Assembly (NCBI RefSeq): GCF_014805685.1
Contig: NC_060898.1
Location: 7,718,501 to 7,782,500, forward strand
DNA: 64,000 nucleotides
Direction of reading: 5' to 3'
From: Silurus meridionalis
Lineage: Eukaryota > Chordata > Actinopteri > Siluriformes > Siluridae
Numbering within the stretch: the first letter of the stretch is position 1; each line of letters opens with the position of its first letter. Of the stretch, positions 33,001-44,985 are shown piece by piece. A program made the translations under genes and the position numbers. The notes under the pieces were generated by a model. That model did no database searches, was not told where the DNA came from, and saw nothing but the letters and a program-made list of their open reading frames with translations.

Positions 33001-35832
33001 TATGAATCTGGATATTTGATAGTAAAATTGTGTCTGTACAGCCTGGCATATTTATAGAACTGTACTTTGCAGATAGCCTGGGAGCATCAGGTAACCAAAT
33101 GTAATCTTATTTCACAAATTGCATTGCAGACCTTCTGCATGAGTGTACATAATGCTTGTTCATGGACTCCACATTATGTTGTGAGCACTTGCAGACAAGC
33201 CGATATAGGTTTTTGTTTTTGGGTCACACACAGAAGTTTGTGCTCCGAAAGTACAATTTTTCAAATTTTTTTAAAGCATTCAAAAGCTAACTCAAACACT
33301 AACATCATCTAAATCTTATAAAGGTTCACTAATGCCTGAGTATCTGTCTGGGTTGTGGTGATTGTTGGTCTACATTGATTTAGTCCAAATGTAACTCTCA
33401 TTTGACAAGCAACAGTAAATTTAAGTTAAACATCGTTTATCAGAGGTTTAATTTTAACTCAAATTTACTATAAGTAACATTATTGTTTGCTTTGGAAATC
33501 ATTAAATAATTATTATGTTAACTCTAATAGTATTTCTATCCCTTAGATAGACTAAAAAACTGATTTGGAGTTACAAACAGCCCAAGTGTATAATTAGTGA
33601 ATGATTCGAATTAATCTTTGTCTGGGAAACTGAGCCAAAATAGAGTTACAGTATATATCTGGATTAGAAATTCAAACAACCTACTATGCTAAACAGAAGA
33701 TATGCTGAAAAATGTAAATATATAGTGTACATTTAAAGACTTAAACGATAAGTCTAAGTTTAAGTAAAGGCACTCAACATTTATCGGTTCCATAATAAAA
33801 GGAATAACGGTAAACTGGAGATGGTAAAACAGAGGGAACACTTAAACAGTAGAAATGAGAAAATGAGAAGATTAGGAACTATGAAACATGATCTAGAATT
33901 GCAAGACTGTAAAAGTCCATTATGTGGTTATTACTGTGCACATCTCTAGGGGTCTTCAGTTCGAAGCACAAATGGACCGTGTGGTTATAGGTTTTCATTT
34001 TTATCAAAGTAATCACCATACCTAATAGTAATTTGAGGACCAAAATCATTTAATAAATAAGTGGAATCGGGTATCCATCTTATTTGGTTGGATTAAAAAC
34101 CTGAAGCCAAATATGGATTAGATTGAAGACTCCTGAAATACTCCATGAGACAAAAGGAAATTGAAACACTGGGCAATATAATGTAGGAGGTTTCATGCCT
34201 ATAAATGCAGTATTTCTTTGCTGACTGCACTTTCCATAAGTAAAACCGTGTTTCACTTTTATTGTCCAAACCCTGTACCATCACAATGAAAGATCCAAAA
34301 TCCCCTTTTGAAGGGTTTAAATAACAACCAGAGCCAGTGATTCTTGAATAAGCAAAAAGAAGTAGCTCAAATTATCTTATTATTAAACAACATTTTTTGG
34401 GAAAAAGGCAAGACAAGATATTATATTGATTGCTTTCTATGTCAAAAGTATTGTAAGTATTTTTATTTAAATGCAATATTAATGTGATTCATACTTGAAC
34501 CTGACCAACACTAAATAAACTGGTTCACTGGCTGCTACAACTATTTCGTTAATTGTCTTTTTTCACTAGTGACTATTTAAAAGTATATTTTGAAGCAAAG
34601 ATTTCCTTTTGGAATAATCCCTTCATTGGACTGAGATTATTTTTCAGTATTAATTTCGGTTTTCTTTTTTTTTTTCCTACTTTCGCTCGCATAGCCAATA
34701 ACTAATTTTATATTTAGATTAAAGGATTAATTAGGGGCAATTTATTCGGAGTCAGTGATGTTCCCAGGTTCTTGCCAGGGTGTCAGATTGAGTGGCTGAA
34801 CACTGTTTAACAGTGAAAAGTCAAGATTAATGTGTTCTTTGTGTGGCAGTTCTTTTATTGCCAATGTACCGTTTATAAAATACCAAATACCAATGCCATT
34901 CTTTCTTATTTATACTGATACCATTCTTGGACTTGCATTATTCTCAGAAATAAAAATTGTTAACTGATGTTTATTGTTAATTAATCTTTTAGTTAGTTGA
35001 TGATCCACTGATGAAGTTACTGAGATTACTTTCAACAATTCACTCTAACATGATAGGTACAAAGATAAAAAAAAAATCTTAAAAACTGGTCTGATGGCTG
35101 GTTAACACAATGATCAGTTGTGATCTCCTCACATGTAGCCGGATGTACTTTTAAATGTGTTTCACTCTTGAAATGCACCTTTAAACCTTAAATGCACTGC
35201 CTCGTTCTCTCACTAGCACGCAACAGTTTACCCGCCTCAAAGGAGAGGAGGTGGGCAACTGGAGCGGCCTCGTTAGTTACCCTGATGATGGAGGGATGAA
35301 GCAACCTGCCAGAATTGGGAGGAAAAGGTACAATGCAGCACTGAAACCACCCAACCCACAGAGAGAGAGAAAACGTGTGAAAGTGAACAAACACGAATGC
35401 TGCTTCCTGCATGTTTTGGGCTTAATTAACACTCTACAAAGGCAATTAACATGTTTTGCTAATGCTATAGCCAGTCAGAGGCTCGGGGACCAATTTTATT
35501 CCATTTGTGTTAATTTGCAGAGGGATGGTCAAGGTAATGGTGGAGGCAGCAAGATGAAAGAGAACGAGGGAGAGAGGGAGAAGCAAAAGAACCAGAGAAG
35601 TCAGAAGGGTTATAGTAGATCAACAGATTTACTATCACCCTTAGATCAATAGAAAAGTGTCAATGGATTTAATTCTCCTGTTCTATTAACTATTTAGCAA
35701 TAAAGGTCATTCAGTAAAAAGGCCAGTTGTTCTGAAATATATTTCTTTATTTTGAAATATCCAATATAGATTTTCTTAGCAATGTTTATTTCACTCCCAA
35801 CTGCCCTGAGGGGGTGAAATAAACATTGCTAA

Positions 35833-35913
<81 letters not shown>

Positions 35914-38121
35914 GTGTGTGTGTGTTTATGTATTAAATATTTTTACTCTCAGGTCAGAATGAACTAAACAATTCCCCTAAAATCACTGAGTTTCCAAAAA
36001 ATATCTAATACTAGATTTTTTTTATATTCTCAGGTCAGAATGAATGGAACATGATCTCACTAATTCTACTGTAATTTTCCATCAAAGATAATGAGCGGAG
36101 CTAAGTCAAGTTTAAATTGGACAGTTTTCACTTACACGCTATTTAAAAGTAAAAATTAATACAAATCTGCCATTCTGACCTGAAAAAACAGCACAAGGGT
36201 TAAATCCGTTTGCTAAATAATGACGCTAACCTCAACCTGTCTGCATGTTGACAGATGCGTCCGTCAGAATTTTCAGCACTCAGAGAGCTCCATAGTTATC
36301 ACGCCCTGCCTAGCTGATATTAAGAAGAGAAAAAAAGAAAAGAGAAGGTAGGCCATTGATGATGATGGCATCTCCGATCAGTTTCTCTCTTTCTTGCCAA
36401 ACGTCCTCCCCCTTTCCCTCCTCCACCTCTTTGGGAATGATGTCTGTCCCCTGTCCATCTGGTCTGAGAGGGTGCATTTGTTCATCGCCCCTCCACTTCG
36501 TGGTCTGCTTGTGCATGCTGTCTAAACCCCCTCTTGACCTTTGATTCTGACTCCATCTCCTGCATCACCCCCCACCCTGAAGTTGGAAGTGCTCACTCTG
36601 TTCCCTTGGTATACCAGCTTCCTGTTTTTTCTGTCTCCCATAAGCCCTTGCTGCTCATCTCCAAACCCACACTAGCGTGTGGGTCACAAACACAGAGCAC
36701 CCTCATGTTGAGTGTGTATGTGTGTTCTTGTCACTTCTGCCTAAACTCAGTCTTCCCGCATTGCCATCTTGTCTTTGACTGAGCTCTCACTTTGATTTTT
36801 TTTCGTTCCTTTTTAATCTGTACTATGAACAAACATTTGTCATGTGTTCGCACGAAAGTTCTAGCTGTACACATCCAGAATGATCCAGAATATCTAGTTT
36901 CCATCTCTCTAGGCTATAGCACAGTCAGACACTCATTATGTCACTCAAGTCAAAGATGTATGGAATGATTCTTTTGTATTTTTGTGTGTTTTTAAGTCTG
37001 TTTTGCTGCAGCATTGTCCTTTAGTTTGAGTCATTTCGCTTCTGTTGTATTTTGCACTTTAAATGCTAATGCATGAGTTGGTTTCAAAAAAATATAGGCT
37101 GCAAATGCCACATGTAGTACTTTGATTCCACCCTATAGCCAGAGTTTTGCTAAGTGAATTTTAAGTGTATCTTTATTTACAGCTAGTCAAATAAATCACT
37201 GTACTTATAGCTAACTGCCAGTTTGGCCTTAATGAAACAGAACGTTGGCTGTCATTTTGGCTCTAGACTACAGCACATTAAGTGCTGTATGGTATTTCTA
37301 TAGTCTATTTAAAGGTAATTACTTCTGAAACAGCCAGCATTTAAGCTAGTTTATATACATGAGATATAGAGGAGCTAGATAACGGTTTGTGTCATGACAA
37401 TTGGCGAGTTTACGTGCAGTGCTGCTGTTTTTCTTCACATTTTGAATCCTTTTTTTATGTTTAATGTATGTTTTTTTGTTTTTGTTTCATAATCAGAGTG
37501 GACACACGTATACATCTTTTATGTCTCCGCAATGTTTCTTTGCTTTTCATTGATGCAATGGAACCCCTCCGAACTTTGTCTGTCCTCAGCTACCAACCAA
37601 AGAATGCAGTTTCTGTGAATGCATGTGTGTGCGTTTAAGGTATGAAACCCAGCAGACAGTACGACCCCTGACAACATCCGGGTCACACACTCTTTGGGTG
37701 TATGTGTGTTTGTGTATGTCTGAGGCAAGGCTTTAGTGCAGTGTAGCTGCTGTATGACTGTGTGTATCCTGGCAGGTATCTGGAGAGCTCTAATGGACCA
37801 CTCCTGTATAACACCACCACCTGCAAAGAACTGCGCCAAGAAATCACAGACATCAAAGTGCTGTCCATGTGAGTCACAAACAACTTCCATTCCCAGATAT
37901 CTGCAGGCTGGGCTCTCCTGAAGGAATCATGTTCCTAGAATGTTCGCTTCGAATGAGAAAGTCAGCGAAGGACGTTTATATATAGACCTTCTATTTCTGG
38001 GCCAGTGTGCATGCTTATCCTTTCTGTTTTCTTTTGATTTTCTTTTTTCAACAATAAATTGTATTTAAAATACTTGAAGTGTGATGAAGAGAAGTAAATT
38101 TTTGTTTTGAGTTGAGTTGTC

Positions 38122-38187
<66 letters not shown>

Positions 38188-38984
38188 GGTGTGTTAGGGT
38201 GAAGACATCAGAGTTGTTTGAAAGATGGAGAAATTTGCAGGCTTGTTCATGGGAACAGAACAAAGAAGAGACCAGCAATTTCAAGTATATACACACAAAC
38301 AATTTGAATAATCGAAGTGTATTTGTGCATTGTACACTATATGGACAAAAACACCCGACTTTTTACAGCTATAGACCCAAATCTGTTCCAGCATGATGAT
38401 GCCCCTGTGCACAATATGAGCTCCATGAAACATGGTTTACATGGGTTGGGGTAAAAGATCTTGCGTGGCCTGCTATAGAGCTCTGACCTCAAGTCTTTAT
38501 GATGAACTAGAATGCTGACTGTACCCCAGGCCTTCTCACTCTATATCAGTACCTGACTTTACTAATGGCTGAATGAACATAACCACACTCCAAAATTTAG
38601 AGGAACAACTTTGGAGAAGAGCGGAGGTTATTATATCAGCAAATTGGAAATAAATGTGGAATGTGATGTGTAAAAAGGAACACACAAATCTTATGTTCAG
38701 GTGTCCTCAACTTTTTGTCCATACAGTGTACGTTGGCAGTTTTGGTTTAGTCTAAATTGACTCTTCACTCTTTGTGCAAATAGGATGTCTCTGTCACGGT
38801 GCTGTAATGCGCCCTCCTTCTTGTTTACGACGCAGAGGAACACGCCGTCCAGCACAAAACTGCGCTATGAAGTTGACACCAGTGGCATTCTGCACATAAG
38901 CCCTGAGATATTTAAAATGTTTCCGGAGGTTGGTGTTTGCTGTCTCTTACTTGCTCAGTCATTAAATTTGAAACATACACACCA

Positions 38985-39024
<40 letters not shown>

Positions 39025-39033
39025 CACATAGAT

Positions 39034-39070
<37 letters not shown>

Positions 39071-40950
39071 CAGAAGCAAAAAAAAATAAATTAATAAAAA
39101 AGCTATTCCAAGCATCTACAGCACTTTACCTACCCATACCTGACCAAAATTTGGCAACCATTACCTAGCAACAGAACCACACCGGGATAATATCTTTAAA
39201 ATGTGTTGTTCTTTCTTGTCCTTTAGGACATGCCTTACTCTAAATCACAGTTCAAGAGGTGTGCTGTGATCGGGAACGGAGGAATAATTAAAAACAGCAA
39301 ATGTGGGAAAGAGATTGACTCTGCTGACTTTGTCTTTCGGTAAGACGTTTCTTTCCCGCTCTGTATCTTTCACACTGCCTCTTTTTATGGTGTCTTTTAT
39401 GGTCAGAATGTCCCAATGGTGTCAGTGACCTCTGTATGACTAGCAATTTACTATAGCTGTCAGTGTATTGTTCATTCATTTGTGTCTCACAGAATGTATC
39501 GTGTGTCTTTTTTTAGCTAGTGCCACACTCTTGGTAGTGAGTTTCTGGTATTATTACTTATGCTGTGCTGGTAAATCACACAAATCTAAAACACTGTTAA
39601 AAGGACTTGGCACTGTAATGCAGTAAAAAAAAAAAAAAAAGCACATAAAATTACTCCCACTGGCTTTCCCTCTAAACCCTCTATTTACTTTATTTACTTT
39701 TACTTTAATTATTTTTTCTTGCTAAACTGACACTCACACACACAACACATAAAAAGTGTCTATAAAAGTGGCCAAATTGTGATGTTAGTTGACTGGGTTA
39801 CAGCATCTCTAAAACAGCAGGTCAAAAACAGGGTGTTTTTGGCATGCGGCACCTGCAAAAAGCAAGCAAGGACAATCGGTCAACCTGAGAATTGGTCACA
39901 GGCACCCAATGCTCACTGATGCATATGGAGATTGCAGGCTAGCCGTTTTGCTCTGATCCTATACAAGCTCCTGTAGCACATATTATTAAAGACGTTAATG
40001 CTGGCTATGGCAGAAAGCCAGTATTAGCACTTGATATTTTCTTTTACATTATGTAGAGTAAAGATGGCATAAGAATGCACTGTGAGAGGGCAGCAGGAAC
40101 GCACTGATACTCAGGGCAATATTCTGCATGGAAACCTTTGCAGATTAATGTGAATGTTACTTTGACACATACCACCTATGTTAAACACTGTTGCAGACCA
40201 AGTACATTCATTCATGGTAATGGTATTCTAGAATGGGATGTGGCTGCTGAAAGACATTTATAATCTCCTACAAATTTCCCAAGTCTCAGTCCTATCAAAA
40301 ATCTGTAGAATGTGTTGGATAAAGAAGTAACAATCCATTCAGATCAGTGATTTTAAGGTCGGATCATTTTAGTGACTTCATCTTGTTCCTTTGATCAGAA
40401 AATGTAAAGTTTTTAATAAGCAGATCCCCAACACGTGTACATACAAAAACCCTGTCTGTAGTGCCAATAATAAAACTATGACAATGCAGCTAACTACAAA
40501 TTATGATAAACGAAATAAGTGGTCCTTCATATCTTCTGGTCCGTGTCATTCGTTCTTTTGTCATGTGAATCCCATAATCTTTGTAACGATAATATCAATA
40601 TCCGGACCAAAAGAACCTGATCTATTAAATTGTGTAGCATCTATGGGAGTCCTGTGACAAAAGAACAAATGACTGACCAGAGGATTAAAAAGATGAACTA
40701 CTCTATTCTGTTTCCTGTACATAACTTTGCTTATGCTGGTCCAGTACAAAATAAACAAATCACTCTTTGAGACTACTCGTTCTACTGAGTCACATTAAAG
40801 ACTTGCACAAAATACATATAAATGAATATATGTAAATATTTTCACCAGTGTTAATTCAGTTCATTCAGCTTGCAGATTTCTTACAAAGCATTTAAATGAA
40901 TGCGAAACTGGGTACTGTAAGTACCTCTACGTTTGAACAAAAGATATCTG

Positions 40951-41028
<78 letters not shown>

Positions 41029-44000
41029 TGTGTGTGTGAGTGTGGTTTATTATCAACAATACAGTGAGTCTGCCCAGTTTTTAGTAATACTGCTCATTTT
41101 GTTTACAAGCTTTAAATTGTTTAAGTAGTTTATTAATAATACCTACCAACATTAAAGACATTAGATAATTAAAGACAAAGAATTGTTAGTGAATAATGCA
41201 AGAAATAAGTAGTTTTTACCCTTTATTGTTGCTGTGTATTTTCTGCAATGCAATATTTTCTAATTCTGATTTAGGTATAAGTAAAGGTTGGAATAATTTG
41301 GAGTAAATGTAGATTTAAATAACCATATAAAAATGCTGTCCAAGCCATATTGGACTTGTTTTTGAATAAATTTTCACTAGGAAAATGGTAATAAACCCAA
41401 TTTCATTTTTTGGATTGTAAAGTGGCTAGAGTTTCATTTACACAAAACCGAAATGACTTGTGTTTCACAGAAATAGGAACAGTGACATCTGACATGAATA
41501 AAGGGGGGGTAAAAAATTCAGTGAACTTCGTACAATGGACATTCAGTGATCGTGATATTTATGACTGAATGTGACTTGTATGGCGAACAGAAGAGCAAGT
41601 GTTTTTCAAATCATTGGGACTATCAGTGCAGCATGAGTTCAAACTGTCACTAAGAACAAGCCATCCATAAGAAAAGTGGTAAGCTCATTGGTTAAGACTT
41701 TCTGATCGGAAGGCTATAAGTTCAAATCCCAGCACGACCAAGCTGCCACTGCTGGGTCCTTGAGCAAGGCCCTTAACCCTTAACTTCTCAGTTGTAAGTC
41801 GCTCTGGATATGGGAGTCTACCAAATGCCATAAATGTAAATGCAAAACCATAAAAAAAAAGTTAACATTGTGAATATATAAAAAATATATACATTTGAGT
41901 TTAGTGGTGAAAGTTTATAGACACACAGTCTACATTGATGTGGAAAAGTGATTTCAGATGAGTGCAAGTGCATGTGTGGTTTACAGCAAAAGAGCAGCTC
42001 TGTTAGGCAGTGGGAAGCATTTTGTTGGTGTGGTTTTAGAAGTAGTAAGATGGACCACAAATCAATATAGAATTAGTGGGACATTCTCCTATGATGAAAC
42101 ATTTCTACCCTGATGGGAGTGGTATTTGGTTGTTCAGTAAGTTTTTACACATTTAAAAATATATATTCATTACTTTTAGTAAAACCCCAAAAGTTCGAAT
42201 TTTTACTGATGTAAACATATTGTAATATAAAGGTTTTGTGACCACAAAAGCAAAAGAGAAGTAATGTTTACTTGAATTAATTGCATACTTAAGTGGGGTG
42301 CCCTTGCATCCACATCACTTTTTAAGTCTTGTGGTCTTTTAAAACACTATTAGATACTTATTAGTTAACAAGCATTTCCTCTTTGTTGGAGTAAAGATGT
42401 GAGAATTGTACAGAATGGGAAACATGCCACTACATCTGATTGTAAAATGTCGTAAAAACACGTATACGTTTAAGTGAAGATTTGTAGTAGAATTACAGTA
42501 CACTAAATCAATACAATATGTTTAATTCCAAGGCTTGAGCTTGTTGCAATATTTCAAATAAAATTTTAGTAATACAAATAATTATTTAAAAATATTAATT
42601 CAGTTTTGTCATACAAACAATTTCAAAAATATTTTAAAAAATAAATTAGATAGATATATATATATATATTTAATGTTCTCTACAAATTAAAATAAAAGAT
42701 AAATATTCAGATTTGTACATTTTCAGTTTATATTGCAGTGCCCCATTTCCCCCATTTCCCACAGAGAAAAGAATGTATCAGAAACAGAAAATAACACATC
42801 TATTTAGAACCAAGATAGGCTATGACATATTTATTCTATTTAGAATAGGTCACAGATAGCAAATAAGGCCTTAAAGTATTTCTCTGAGGGTGTTACTAAT
42901 TATAGGCGTTATCTGCTAAAGGCCCCGTCTCAAATGGTGCCCTAAATCCACTGGGACTCCCACAAGTCCATACTTGACATTTTAATGTTTTGAAAGAAAG
43001 TCCTTAAGTAATTAATATAGAGTGATACAGTGTACATTTCTATTAGCTTTACATAAATTTAAATGTATTGTTTTAAACCAAACAAAGCCTGCAGTTTGCA
43101 CTAGCTTCTCATCATAATGAATCTTGCATGTTCAGTAACTTCAGTATCTTCAGTAACTGGAGCTATATGTCATCGTTTCCATATCTGTGCCCGTGTGTGG
43201 TAGCGTAAGTCTGCTTCCAGTTGGACAATGTTTACTAGTGCAACTTGCCCCAGCTTTGACCCCTGCCTTTATAAGACCTTGGACAGGTTTCAGAATGTAA
43301 AAGATTCCCACACTATATTCCCATTCACTCATAAACCATGTTCTCACTAGTGCATCATTCCTTTCTGACTCCCTAGGACTATGCTGTACAGCCTGTTTCT
43401 GGCTGCTTGTTTAATTGGCTGGTAGAATTATTCTTATTTATAAGAATGTGTGACATAACTGTCAATTAGTATAATGTCAGTAGAGACAACAATGAAATAA
43501 CAGTACTGTATTTATACAGTATTACATGTATTTCTAGTCAAACAAAATGTAATGATTCCCACATTTGAGAGATTGAGCTATAAACAATTCACTCATCTTA
43601 TCTTCTTCTTCCTTCGGCTGCTCCCATTAGGGGCCGCAACAGCGGATCATCCGTCTCCAATTCACTCATCTTATCATGACACAAAAACCAACAATGCACC
43701 ATCTGACTAAAAGTGTTGTGAACACGTGAACATATGTGCCTTTTTGAACCTGTTCCAGATTTAGTCCCCTGTTTGCTGTTTTAATAACTTCTGCTTTTCT
43801 GGGAACACTTTCCACTCGGTTTTGGAGCAAGGCTTTGGGGATTTGTTCATTCAGCCACGAAACCATTAGTGAGGTCAGGCACTGATGTGGAGTGAGGAGG
43901 CTCATACAGATTTTAAAAAAGCATGAAAATTAAACATTTAAGCTCCTTGACTGTATTATATAAACTCAGTTAAATTAACTTAATAGCATATTTTTAAAAA

Positions 44001-44949
44001 AAGGAGGTTGACTGAAACGTTTGAAATTTTTAATCATTTTTAGTTTACTAATTGTCAAACACATCAATATAAATACATGTGATAGAAGGGTATCTGCAAG
44101 ACTGAAAGAGAAAGTTTATAGGACTTTGGTGAGACCTGCGATGTTGTATGGCTTAGAGACAGTGGCATTGTTAGAGGTGGCGCTGGAGGTAGCAGAGCTG
44201 AAGAGGCTGAGATTTTTACTGGGAGTGACGAGGATGGACAGGATTAGAAATAAGTTTATTAGAGCGACCACGCATGTAGGACGTTTTGGAGACAAGGTGA
44301 GGGAGGTGCCATTGAGATGGTTTGGACATGTGCTGAGGAGGGACATGGGGTAGAAGAATGCTGAAGGTGGAGCCACCAGGAAGGAGGAAAAGAGGAAGGC
44401 CAAGGAGAAGGTTTATGGATGTGGTGAGGGAAGACATGCAGATAGTTGGTTTGAAAGAGGTAAATGTAGAGGACAGGTTGGTATGGAGACAGATGATCCG
44501 CTGTGGCGACCCCTAATGAGAGCAGCCAAAAGTAGTATATATTTATAACATAAATGCAGACATTAATAACATTCTAAATTTCAACAATAGCTGCATATAC
44601 AGAATATAATGAGTAACATTACAAATATTTCCAGAAATCAAAATTCCAATGTTTTCTTTGTTTACTTTTTTTTAAATGAATATTTATATAGTACTTATGG
44701 TTATCTATGTTGACAGCAGGGGACACTACAGCACTTAGTATCACCCCCACTTCCCACGCTGAATCTTCTCTATGTTGTCAAGGATTTCCTACCACATTTG
44801 GTGTATTATGGCATTGTTTTGTGTCATGTACAGTATTAGGATTACTGTGGTCGTTACCAGTATCCGTCGTTAGAGGGTGCTGGAACATGCAAGAGAAAAG
44901 GTGGTTGAGTTGCAACTAAAGAAGAAGTGATGGTGCTTGGTGAATGCAC

Positions 44950-44985
<36 letters not shown>

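Noticed and set aside
35251..35652. 133-codon plus-strand frame continuing beyond the st8sia5 cassette exon
   Set aside because: Only 35217-35327 matches a stem exon with splice sites. The rest becomes Lys/Glu-rich intron reading with no support.
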